Part shown: one piece after another, positions 1 to 6,542 of the stretch
How positions within the stretch are numbered: the stretch's first letter is position 1
Layout of the letters: each line of letters starts with the position of its first letter
Assembly: GCA_963553325.1 (NCBI GenBank)
Contig: CAUVOF010000058.1
Location: forward strand, 1-14,459
Length of the DNA: 14,459 nt
Reading direction: 5' to 3'
Origin: Cardiobacterium sp963553325
Lineage (GTDB): Bacteria; Pseudomonadota; Gammaproteobacteria; Cardiobacteriales; Cardiobacteriaceae
The notes under the pieces: generated by a model
Databases searched by the model: none
Seen by the model: the letters and a program-made list of their open reading frames with translations, nothing else
Told to the model about the DNA's origin: nothing
Program-made: the position numbers and the translations under genes

Positions 1-50
1 CTAATTGCTGCTATCTGCAATTTTGAAATGGCTTAGTTTGGAAAGAGGTC
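1..50 (+). mobile_element. Right end of a probable insertion sequence (transposase tail plus terminal repeat)
   Basis: Frame 1 from the window edge reads LIAAICNFEMA and stops at the TAG at 34-36, which would suit the last residues of a transposase that starts outside the window. It runs directly into positions 35-50. Read on the minus strand those bases are GACCTCTTTCCAAACT, nearly the same as both ends of the 140-bp element at 13487-13626 (GACTTCCTTCCAAACT and GACATCTTTCCAAACC). Positions 51-55, TATTA, would be the AT-rich target copy. The match to the other element is seen directly. That an IS body lies to the left is inferred. I cannot name the IS family. Confidence 0.45.
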
Positions 51-325
51 TATTAACAAAGCGGTTTCCGTCGCAAGAATTGTATGTGTTGCGGCACTAC
101 GACTATCAGGGGAACAGCTTGCCGCTGTTTACCGCCAAATCAGAAGAAATCGTAAAAGACTTGACGGATTTGTACAGGCTTTGCGCGTATGAATATGCAT
201 ATATCTTTGACAAAAATTGGTCGTCGTGTTTTTGGGTGAGTGATTCCTCTGCACCCCGACAGCTTGGAAACACTGAAAAACAGGTCGCCGTGCTTATCTG
301 CTATGCACCGATAAACCAGCCGTAG
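5..325 (+). CDS. Short hypothetical protein, probably a gene fragment cut by the IS end
   Basis: An open frame runs from just after a stop at 2-4 to a TAG at 323-325. It has no ATG, only TTG or GTG candidate starts, and its first ~15 codons lie inside the putative IS end. Only the part from about position 51 (LTKRFPSQELYVLRHYDYQG and onward) is likely to be original sequence. It is rich in Tyr, Trp and Cys and has no obvious membrane segment or motif I recognise. The simplest reading is the 3' remainder of a gene whose 5' part was displaced by the insertion. It may not be translated. Confidence 0.3.
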   Translation: MLLSAILKWLSLERGLLTKRFPSQELYVLRHYDYQGNSLPLFTAKSEEIVKDLTDLYRLCAYEYAYIFDKNWSSCFWVSDSSAPRQLGNTEKQVAVLICYAPINQP

Positions 326-401
326 CCAGTGCCGCACCACGCGCCCCTGACAAACCACGCCTGCACAACATCCTGAAACCACAAAGGATTTTTACAAAAA
401 A

Positions 402-2066
402 ATGACCCTCAAACACGGCAACTACGCCTTCAAACCGCACGAAATGCCCATCATGGCAGGCACGCCCGCCTCGCCCGACCATCCGCGCAAGCGCCGCCTC
501 GCCTACCTCGCCATCGGTACCCTGCTCTCGCTCGCAGCGGGCTTCCAAAACGGCGTGCTTTCCGCCGTGCTGGTGCAGTTGCGCGGCGATTTGGCGCTGG
601 ATTTGCAGCAGGGCGACTGGATTCAGGCGGCCTATTTCATGTCCTACGCCTGCATGAGCGTCCTCTTTTTCAAAATCCGCCAGGCATACGGCGTGCAGCG
701 TTTCGTGCGCATCACCCTTTTTACCCTGCTCGCCGCCAACCTCTCGCAGCAGTTGCACCACAGCTACGAGGTGGAACTGTTCGCGCGCGTGGCGGCAGGC
801 ATCGCCGCCAGCGGCCTGCTGGTGCTGTTGATGTATTACCTGATGCAGGCCTTTCCCGGCGAAAAGAAACTGGCGGGGCTGGTGCTTGGCTTGGGGATGA
901 TGCAAGTCGGCACGCCGCTCGCGCAAAGTTTCGTCCCCCAGCTCTACGGCGACGGCTTGCTCGATGGCGTTTTCGCCCTGCAAAGCGCGCTGTCGCTCGC
1001 CTGCATCGCTGCCGTTCTCGCCCTGCCGCTGCCGCCCGGCTACCACGAACGCGGCGCGTTCACCCTAAGCGACGCGCTCAGCTTCACCCTCTTTGCCAGC
1101 GGCATCGCCCTGCTCTGCGCCTTCCTCGTGCAGGGGCGCATCGTCTGGTGGACGACCGCCTGGCTCGGCTGGTTGCTCGCCGGCGGCATTGGCTTGAGCG
1201 GTCTCGCGCTTTGCCTCGAAGTGCGGCGGCAGCGGCCGATGCTCGACTGGCACTGGATGACCGTGCCGCAAATGCTCATCTTTGCCGTAATGGGCGCGAT
1301 GGCGCGGCTGCTCACCTCGGAACAATCCGTCGGCGCGGCGGGGCTGATGGCAACCCTCGGCGTTGGCAGCAGCGCGATGAGTACCTTCTACCTCATCATG
1401 GCGGGCGCGTCGCTACTCGGCGTCATCGCCAGCCTGGTGCTGCTCGACGTCAATGACATCCGCAAATCGGTGATGCTGGCGCTGGCCTGCTTCGCCCTCG
1501 GCGCCTGGCTGGAAATCGGCGTCGGCATGCAAACCCGCCCGGCGCAGCTTTACTTCAGCCAAAGCATCGTCGCCTTCGCCACCCTGCTCTTTATGGGGCC
1601 GATGCTGCTCGAAGGGCTGGTGCGTGCGCTCGCCAAAAGCTCCGATCACATCATGAGCTTTTCCGCCGTCTTCGGCCTGTCGCAAACCCTCGGCGGACTG
1701 GCAGGCGCGGCCATCTTCAGCGCTTTCCTCACCTACCGCACCCGCGACCACCTCACCGACATCGCGCAAGCCCTCACCCTAAGCAACCCCGCACTCGCCG
1801 CCGACATCCAGCGCAACGCCGCCGCCCTCGCCCCTTCCCTCGCCGACCCGCTGCTGTTGCAAGGCAGCGCCGTCTCGCAAATCACCGCGCAGGCGGCAAA
1901 AGAAGCCGCCGTCGTCGCCTACAGCGACCTCTTCGCCCTGCTCACCGCCATGGCGGGCGTCGCCACGCTGACTGCCTTCGCGCTGTGGGCGTACCGCCGC
2001 CGCTACCATCGCATCGACATCCTGGCGAAGGAAAAAGCGGTGATGTTTGCGATGTTGGGGAAATAG
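402..2066 (+). CDS. MFS transporter, DHA2 / EmrB-like drug efflux type
   Basis: The 554-residue protein is highly hydrophobic, with about 14 predicted membrane segments (first near residues 33-52, last near 510-535). A long soluble loop lies at about 445-510, before the last segment. This is the layout of the 14-segment DHA2 family, which exports drugs, fatty acids or other toxic compounds by proton antiport and usually works with a HlyD/EmrA-type periplasmic adaptor. Family motifs are divergent: the loop after segment 2 reads FFKIRQAYGVQRF, not the usual G-x-L-a-D-r-x-G-r-r, and the usual GPxxGG turn is VGTPLAQSF. The ATG at 402 has AAAGGA 13 bases upstream, which is rather far; ATGs at 444 and 453 are alternatives. 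The frame is intact although the adaptor gene downstream is broken, so the pump may no longer reach the outer membrane. Substrate unknown. Confidence 0.8.
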   Translation: MTLKHGNYAFKPHEMPIMAGTPASPDHPRKRRLAYLAIGTLLSLAAGFQNGVLSAVLVQLRGDLALDLQQGDWIQAAYFMSYACMSVLFFKIRQAYGVQRFVRITLFTLLAANLSQQLHHSYEVELFARVAAGIAASGLLVLLMYYLMQAFPGEKKLAGLVLGLGMMQVGTPLAQSFVPQLYGDGLLDGVFALQSALSLACIAAVLALPLPPGYHERGAFTLSDALSFTLFASGIALLCAFLVQGRIVWWTTAWLGWLLAGGIGLSGLALCLEVRRQRPMLDWHWMTVPQMLIFAVMGAMARLLTSEQSVGAAGLMATLGVGSSAMSTFYLIMAGASLLGVIASLVLLDVNDIRKSVMLALACFALGAWLEIGVGMQTRPAQLYFSQSIVAFATLLFMGPMLLEGLVRALAKSSDHIMSFSAVFGLSQTLGGLAGAAIFSAFLTYRTRDHLTDIAQALTLSNPALAADIQRNAAALAPSLADPLLLQGSAVSQITAQAAKEAAVVAYSDLFALLTAMAGVATLTAFALWAYRRRYHRIDILAKEKAVMFAMLGK

Positions 2067-2111
2067 ACAAAATAAAATATTTCTATCTTTTCTAATTTAA
2101 AAATATTCTAC

Positions 2112-2116
2112 AAAGG
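2112..2116 (+). promoter_or_regulatory. Ribosome binding site of the CHAT-like gene
   Basis: AAAGG lies 7 bases before the ATG at 2124 and fixes that start. It sits in a 57-bp AT-rich stretch between the stop of the MFS gene and this ORF. A promoter may lie there, but I see no convincing -35/-10 pair with normal spacing. Confidence 0.55.
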
Positions 2117-2123
2117 CACCCAA

Positions 2124-3071
2124 ATGATAAAACTAAGTTTACCATATTCTGTAGTTTCTAAAATAAATGCAATTTTTATATTAGACTGCATTAATAATAA
2201 TGAAATACAAATAGGAATACATTGTGAAGATCAAATTTATGATTTACTTCCTAATGAGCAACTAAATAACGAAAGAATTGTTAGAATAAAATGCTTAGAT
2301 AAAACGAGTTTTATTGAAGCTATAGATAGAATAACCAACTCTTGTAAAAAAGGATTTTGTCCTTTGATTCATATTCACGGACATGGAGATAAGACACAGG
2401 GATTTGAGGTTCAATCGAAAGAATTTATACCATGGTACGATTTAGTAAAGAAATTTATGACCATTACTAAACGTTGCGAAGGAGAGACTACGATATTCTT
2501 ATCAGCTTGTTATTCTTATCAAGTAGTTCACGAGTTCCTAAATACATATGAAAAACAAAAAGGGGTAATTTGCCGATTACCTTTTGGTTTTTTTTACGGG
2601 TATAAAGAGGAAGTACCAGCAGGCATTGTTGACGACGAAGCCAAATATATAATTAATAGTATATTACAGGATGGAGGAAAAAATATTATACTAAATCCAC
2701 CTAAAGAAATATCTTTATACTCAGAATACATTTATATAAATAAATACTTATCATATGCAATTTCTGCAATGAGGAAAGAAGAACTAGATCCCTTAACAAC
2801 CCAGGATATATCATTAAAAAAGATACGCACTAAATATATTAACAGAAACCGAGATGATGGATTTTCTTTTAAATCCTCTAGAACTTTCTTTAATTTTTTA
2901 AAGGAAGATTTGAAATTATTATTAAAATTTATTGTCAATATTGGAATGTATGATACTGAGCGAAAACAGGAATATTTACGAGCTATTGAAGAATGTCATC
3001 TACAGGAAAGTCACGATATCAACGCGCAATATGGGTTTAAGCAAGACCCAAGCGAGCTTAAGCAAGATTAA
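2124..3071 (+). CDS. CHAT/caspase-like cysteine protease, AT-rich and probably acquired
   Basis: A 315-residue soluble protein. Residues 81-89 read LIHIHGHGD and residues 126-131 read LSACYS. A His-Gly (H85 or H87) about 42-44 residues before a Cys in an S-A-C turn (C129) is the catalytic dyad pattern of the CHAT / caspase-like (clan CD) fold. Residues 154-182 (FGFFYGYKEEVPAG, then a D-E-A-x-Y helix) resemble the segment after the catalytic Cys in CHAT domains. Residues 200-315 are Lys/Glu-rich, mostly helical, with no motif I recognise; they could sense a trigger or bind a partner. Such proteases act as regulated executioners in bacterial immunity, for example with gasdermins or type III-E CRISPR. 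Codons are far more AT-rich than both neighbours and the gene separates an MFS transporter from its adaptor, both signs of transfer. Fold assignment is fairly good; the biological role is inferred. Confidence 0.65.
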   Translation: MIKLSLPYSVVSKINAIFILDCINNNEIQIGIHCEDQIYDLLPNEQLNNERIVRIKCLDKTSFIEAIDRITNSCKKGFCPLIHIHGHGDKTQGFEVQSKEFIPWYDLVKKFMTITKRCEGETTIFLSACYSYQVVHEFLNTYEKQKGVICRLPFGFFYGYKEEVPAGIVDDEAKYIINSILQDGGKNIILNPPKEISLYSEYIYINKYLSYAISAMRKEELDPLTTQDISLKKIRTKYINRNRDDGFSFKSSRTFFNFLKEDLKLLLKFIVNIGMYDTERKQEYLRAIEECHLQESHDINAQYGFKQDPSELKQD

Positions 3072-3142
3072 ATAAGACTCGCAACCTACTAACTAAAAAC
3101 ATCTTTTTCTGCTTAAGCAAGTTTTACCCGCCGATAAGCAAG
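3037..3142 (+). repeat. Four direct 9-mers (TTAAGCAAG) arranged as two pairs with 21-bp pitch
   Basis: TTAAGCAAG occurs exactly at 3037-3045, 3058-3066 and 3113-3121, with a one-mismatch copy (ATAAGCAAG) at 3134-3142. Starts within each pair are 21 bp apart, two helical turns, so both copies of a pair face the same side of the DNA. The first pair lies within the last codons of the protease gene (giving the protein repeat FKQDPSELKQD). The second pair ends 29 bp before the ATG of the HlyD relic. They may be operator sites, or duplicated sequence left at the edge of the AT-rich insert. Confidence 0.5.
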
Positions 3143-3171
3143 CCGATTACGCCTAAAAACGGAAACCCGTC

Positions 3172-3814
3172 ATGACACAAGACCCCACCGACCCAACCAC
3201 ATCCATCGAGCCGGACGAAAACGCCGTCATCGACCCCGCCGCCGAACCGAGCGAACCGAGCGAACCGAGCGAACCGAGCGAACCCGCCCCCGCGCAATGG
3301 CAGCCGGAGCGCCGGCGTTTTGGCGGCATTGCCATCCTTGCCGCGACCATCGCCGCCGCCTTGCTCGCGCTGTATGCCTGGCGACTGCCGCCGTTTGGAC
3401 TTGGTGAGGTTTACAGCAACAACGCCTACGTGCGCGGCAGCGTTACCGTCATTAGCCCGCGCGTTGGCGGTTACGTGCAGAAAGTGCTGGTGCAGGACTT
3501 CGCCGTCGTGCCGCCAGAGCGCTGGATTATTGCCAACATCAAGGAAACGGAAATGCAGCACGTGCGCATCGGGCAGGGCGCGCATCAGCATCGATGCGCT
3601 CGGCGGGCAGCTTTTCCACGGCACGGTAACGAAAATCGCCCCCGCCACCGCGTCCGAATTCAGCCTGATTAAAGCCGACAGCGGCACCGGCAATTTCGTC
3701 AAAATCGCGCAACGCATCGCGGTAAAAATCACCCTCGACGACGGCCAGGAAAATCTGCCGCGCCTTGCGCCGGGAATGTCGGCAGAAGTGCGTATTGCGA
3801 CGGGGCAGCCGTAG
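3172..3814 (+). pseudogene. HlyD/EmrA-type membrane fusion protein, broken by internal deletion and frameshift
   Basis: The start is typical: a cytoplasmic tail rich in Pro/Glu, one membrane segment (FGGIAILAATIAAALLALYA) and the adaptor signature YSNNAYVRGSVTVISPRVGG. At about 3510-3520 the text jumps from VQDFAVV to PPERWIIANIKETEM, which normally lies near the C-terminus. The coiled-coil hairpin and second lipoyl half are therefore missing, roughly 140-170 residues by comparison with usual family length. At 3578-3583 the frame breaks. Restoring one extra GC pair in the GCGCGC run rejoins RIGQGA to RISIDALGGQLFHGTVTKI and the rest of the C-terminal barrel down to the TAG at 3812-3814. The intact gene would have bridged the inner membrane transporter at 402-2066 to an outer membrane channel. 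It is now almost certainly non-functional. Confidence 0.85.
3244..3285 (+). repeat. Tandem 9-bp repeat (GAACCGAGC, 4 copies plus a partial one)
   Basis: Four identical GAACCGAGC units begin at 3244, 3253, 3262 and 3271, followed by GAACCC. They encode repeated Glu-Pro-Ser in the cytoplasmic N-terminal tail of the HlyD relic. The unit length is a multiple of three, so changes in copy number by slippage would keep the frame. Confidence 0.85.
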
Positions 3815-3897
3815 GGTTGCGCTTGCCCTCGGTAGATAGCATTTATAACATCCACCGAAAGCTTCATACGGTCAAGCGACGCAATACCGTACGGGAC

Positions 3898-3926
3898 TTT
3901 ACGTAGATTTCTATATAACTTAAAAT
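3898..3926 (+). promoter_or_regulatory. Candidate promoter of the SLATT-like gene
   Basis: TTTACG (3898-3903) and TAAAAT (3921-3926) are separated by 17 bp and match the sigma-70 boxes at 4/6 and 5/6 positions. They lie just at the change from mixed to AT-rich sequence, 28 bp before the ATG at 3955. AT-rich DNA yields such matches by chance, so this is only a candidate. Confidence 0.35.
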
Positions 3927-3954
3927 TCTTAATTAAAATGAAAATTATGTAACC

Positions 3955-4920
3955 ATGAAAAAACGTAAAAATCCTAAAAGTAGAAACATTCTGCAATCAA
4001 AATCCTCTGAATATAATAAAGAGTATTTAATGTTGGAAATAGCGAATTTAGAACTGGATTCTAAAATTGGCAAAGATAGACATTTCATTGCCGCAGATAG
4101 AAAGGATAATTATAGAATAATACTGGGAATAATTTCAGTTATAGGCACTGCTATAATTGCGTCTCAAGCCATTAAAGATACATTTAGTACTTTTGGATTT
4201 ACTGAAAGATACCACCCTTTAATTGTATCAATTATATCCCTAATTGTAAGTATATGTACATCTATTCTTGGTTTCCTAGGTTTAGAGAGACAAGTCGCAC
4301 AACATAGGTTTATCGGTAATATGTATATTGACATAGCAAAAAAAGCAGAAAATTTATTTTACAGACTAGCAGAACTTGAAAGAGACAATGATACAAAAAT
4401 AAATAAAATAAACCATAAATTTCGCAAATTACAAAATTTATATCTAAAAATAAATAAGGAAGGAGAGAGCTGTCCAACTTCTAAAAAAGACTCGGAAAGA
4501 TCATTTAAACAGAATGATGAATTTCACCAAAAAGTAAAAAACAGTATTAAAAATAAAAAATTAGAGTTGTTGCAAATTCCAGTTGCCAATGAAATTGGTG
4601 AACGTGTCAATAATACTATTTTTACTAAGCAAAAGATTAAATGTAGCAGTTTTTGTGGTATTTCTATCCTTGCTGCGACCATCGCCGCCGCTTTGCTCGG
4701 CATCATCAGCCTGGCGCTCTTGCCGACCCCGTTTATTCACCAACCCGTCTTGCGCTGGCTGAACCCGCTGCTGACGCCGTTGCTTATTGCCGCACTCTTT
4801 TCCCTGCTGAGGCACTGGCAAAGCAGGCACGGCAAACCGCGCGGGCAATTGACTTTTTTCGCCTGCGCCTGGCTGTTCGCCTTTTCCTTTGCCGCCGCGC
4901 GGATGTTTATGCAGGTGTAA
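3955..4920 (+). CDS. SLATT-like two-membrane-segment effector fused to a GC-rich membrane tail
   Basis: Residues 1-50 are charged. Two membrane segments follow (about 54-72 and 88-110), then ERQVAQHRFIGNMYIDIAKK and a long Lys/Glu-rich, probably coiled-coil region to about 225. Two tight N-terminal segments followed by a helical cytoplasmic part with an early His and a Tyr is the pattern of SLATT domains. These are predicted pore-forming suicide effectors that accompany nucleotide-sensing or other immune modules. From about residue 232 (near 4650) composition switches from AT-rich to GC-rich, and the rest reads as three more membrane segments ending FMQV. This tail looks like a resident gene that lost its start and was fused. 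The ATG at 3955 lacks a clear Shine-Dalgarno; an ATG at 4030, preceded by AAAGAG, is an alternative. SLATT identity is moderately supported; a complete frame argues it is expressed. Confidence 0.55.
   Translation: MKKRKNPKSRNILQSKSSEYNKEYLMLEIANLELDSKIGKDRHFIAADRKDNYRIILGIISVIGTAIIASQAIKDTFSTFGFTERYHPLIVSIISLIVSICTSILGFLGLERQVAQHRFIGNMYIDIAKKAENLFYRLAELERDNDTKINKINHKFRKLQNLYLKINKEGESCPTSKKDSERSFKQNDEFHQKVKNSIKNKKLELLQIPVANEIGERVNNTIFTKQKIKCSSFCGISILAATIAAALLGIISLALLPTPFIHQPVLRWLNPLLTPLLIAALFSLLRHWQSRHGKPRGQLTFFACAWLFAFSFAAARMFMQV
4666..4699 (+). repeat. 34-bp near-identical copy of the HlyD membrane-segment sequence
   Basis: Positions 4666-4699 match 3334-3367 at 32 of 34 bases. Both encode ILAATIAAALL in the same frame. 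The copy lies exactly where the AT-rich SLATT-like gene changes into GC-rich tail sequence, so it may mark a recombination point between the insert and the old efflux locus. Confidence 0.6.
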
Positions 4921-4922
4921 AA

Positions 4923-5426
4923 ATGACCGCTTTATACAGTCAAGCGATGGAAACCCCGCTGGGGCAAATCGTCATCGCCGCCAGTGCGCGCGGCGTTTGT
5001 TTGCTGGAATTTGCCGATATGCCACGCCTGGAACGGGAAATTCAGACCTTGCAGCGGCTGTTTACCGCAGAAATACGCCCGGCTGGCAATGCGCACACGC
5101 AGCAAGCGGCGCAGGAACTGGCGGAATATTTCCGCGGTGTGCGACAACGTTTTAGCGTCGCGCTGGACACGCCGGGAACGGATTTCCAGCGCCAAGTTTG
5201 GACGGCGTTGTGCGGCATCCCTTACGGCGCGACTACCCACTATCAGGCGCTGGCGGCAACGATTGGCAGGGCAAGCGCGGTGCGTGCGGTCGCCGCTGCC
5301 AATGGTGCCAACCGCGTTTCTATCCTCATTCCCTGCCACCGCGTCATCGGCAAAGATGGCACGCTCACCGGCTACGGCGGCGGTTTGCAACGCAAGGCGT
5401 GGTTGCTCGCGCATGAGCGCAGTTAA
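4923..5426 (+). CDS. ogt: Methylated-DNA--[protein]-cysteine S-methyltransferase
   Basis: A 167-residue suicide repair protein that takes alkyl groups from O6-alkylguanine (and O4-alkylthymine) in DNA onto its own cysteine. The active-site motif IPCHRV places the acceptor at C138. The preceding helix-turn-helix, YQALAATIGRASAVRAVAAA, carries the flipping arginine R121, followed by the conserved N130 region (NGANRVSILIPC). The length matches stand-alone Ogt; there is no Ada regulatory domain. The ATG at 4923 is two bases after the TAA of the preceding frame, with GCAGGTG just before it. This tight spacing suggests ogt was once coupled to the gene whose tail now ends the SLATT-like fusion. The same frame is open further upstream (from about 4653), but that part overlaps the other gene and has no Ogt-like sequence. 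Confidence 0.92.
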   Translation: MTALYSQAMETPLGQIVIAASARGVCLLEFADMPRLEREIQTLQRLFTAEIRPAGNAHTQQAAQELAEYFRGVRQRFSVALDTPGTDFQRQVWTALCGIPYGATTHYQALAATIGRASAVRAVAAANGANRVSILIPCHRVIGKDGTLTGYGGGLQRKAWLLAHERS

Positions 5427-5432
5427 AAAACA

Positions 5433-5459
5433 AAAACGCCACGGCATCCGTGGCGTTTT
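5433..5459. terminator. Bidirectional Rho-independent terminator between convergent genes
   Basis: A 12-bp perfect stem (AAAACGCCACGG pairing with CCGTGGCGTTTT) encloses a 3-base loop, seven bases after the ogt stop. The A and T runs at either end allow termination of ogt on the plus strand and of the TonB receptor relic on the minus strand. Confidence 0.85.
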
Positions 5460-5480
5460 CCGTTTCTGCCCTTGAAGCGA

Positions 5481-6372
5481 TTAGAAGCGGTAGTTGAAGT
5501 TCAGCAGAAACTCGCGTCCCGCTTCCGGCAGGCTGATGCCGCCGGCGCGCTGGCTGTGGCTGCGGTAGTACTTGTCGCCGACGTTGTTGATGGCGAAATT
5601 GACGTTGAAATTGTCCTTGCCGAGCGGTTGCCAGTTCACGTAGAGGTCATGCACGCCGTAACCCGCGCGGCGCGTGGTCTCGCCTTTTTCGTTGTTGTAG
5701 CTGCTTTTTTCCGCGTAACGCCCGCGCCAGCCAACTTCCAGCGCCGGGGCGTCGAAGCGGTACGCCAAGCCGGTATGTCACTGTCTGCCCATCGGGATGG
5801 CACTGGCGATGGTGTCGGCGATCGCGCCATTGATTTTTGGCTTGCTGTGATTGACGCCGGCACGCGCGGTCAGCCCTTCCCACTGCCAGGCGGCACTGAC
5901 TTCGTAGCCACGGTTTTTCAGCTTGCCGTCGCTGACCAGCTCACGCCAAGCGCAATTGATGACGCCGATGCCCGCACTCGCCGCGCCTGTGCCTTTTTCG
6001 ACGCGGATTTGCTTCATCAGCGCCGGGTCGCTCATGAAGCGGCTTTGGTGGTGGAAAATCTGGCTGGTGCTGGTGGTGCCGTCGATGTCAAAGTCAATAT
6101 TGCTCTCGCCAAGGCCGCGGATGGTCGTCCATTGCGAGGCGCCATTACCGCCACCAAAGGCGATGCCGGGCTCATTTTGCAGCGCGCCACGGACGTCGGT
6201 AGTGGTGCTACGTGCAAGCGCCTGCCAGTCTTTCACCGGCGCGGTGGAGGTTGCCCGTGCCATCGCTTTTGATGGTAATCGGTTCGAGCAGGGTCGCTTC
6301 CTGCGCCTGGCTACTCGCCGCCAATAGCGCCAGCGAGAGGACGGATAGACGGAAACGGATAGGGTGGTACAT
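5481..6372 (-). pseudogene. TonB-dependent outer membrane receptor, decayed
   Basis: Starts at the ATG complementary to 6370-6372, with AAGGAA eight bases upstream. A signal peptide (MYHPIRFRLSVLSLALLAAS, then SQA) leads to LEPITIKSDGT, after which one indel at about 6240-6262 shifts the frame. The plug domain follows (DVRGALQNEPGI, TTIRGLGESNIDFDIDG, IRVEKGTGAASAGIG). At about 5950 the text jumps straight to late barrel strands (WRELVSDGKLKNRGYEV), so most of the barrel is deleted. A TGA at 5778-5780 stands where Trp is expected (MGRQ-stop-HTGLAYRFD). The end is normal for the family: NNVGDKYYRSHSQRAGG, then NFNYRF with a terminal Phe. Intact receptors of this type are over 600 residues and import iron complexes or haem. 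Three independent lesions make function very unlikely. Confidence 0.88.
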
Positions 6373-6396
6373 GATAATTCCTTGTTTAATCGCTAT

Positions 6397-6419
6397 AAAA
6401 AAAGCGGCAAAACTGCCGC
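6397..6419 (-). terminator. Terminator-like hairpin in the leader of the TonB receptor relic
   Basis: On the minus strand GCGGCA-GTTT-TGCCGC forms a 6-bp stem followed immediately by seven T residues (complement of the A run 6397-6403). It sits 25 bp before the receptor start codon, so transcripts from any promoter near 6430-6460 would meet it first. It could be an attenuator, or it could terminate antisense transcription away from mutM. Confidence 0.5.
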
Positions 6420-6431
6420 CGTTTGGGAAAA

Positions 6432-6446
6432 TGCTAAGTATTCGCA
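6432..6446 (-). promoter_or_regulatory. Candidate Fur box and promoter region for the TonB receptor relic
   Basis: TGCTAAGTATTCGCA matches the 7-1-7 Fur pattern TGATAAT-N-ATTATCA at 10 of 14 positions. On the minus strand TTACAA (complement of 6459-6464) and TACTTA (overlapping the site) form a weak promoter pair with 18-bp spacing, so a bound repressor would block the -10 box. Iron control is usual for TonB receptors. The site itself is only a moderate match. Confidence 0.35.
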
Positions 6447-6479
6447 TCCCTGAAGCGATTGTAACATTGCTTTCACTTT

Positions 6480-6508
6480 TTCAGCCGTTTTCCCGCCTCT
6501 GCTACAAT
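6480..6508 (+). promoter_or_regulatory. Candidate promoter of mutM
   Basis: TACAAT at 6503-6508 is a good -10 box (5/6). The bases 17 bp upstream (TTCAGC, 6480-6485) are a poor -35. The start codon at 6543 has no Shine-Dalgarno in the C-rich leader just before it. Confidence 0.35.
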
Positions 6509-6542
6509 TTTCCCCTCGCACAAACCACACCCCAGCCCAATC

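Noticed and set aside
3867..3891. Inverted repeat TACGGT / ACCGTA between the HlyD relic and the SLATT-like gene
   Set aside because: Six-base arms with a 13-base loop are weak and no associated function is evident.
3124..3996. A 290-residue minus-strand frame across the HlyD relic and the following gap
   Set aside because: Its codons mirror the HlyD sequence, including the 9-bp repeat, and no family feature is visible.
5472..6272. A 266-residue open frame on the plus strand
   Set aside because: It is the antisense of the TonB receptor relic, whose protein motifs (plug, NNVGDKYYR, terminal NFNYRF) are on the minus strand.
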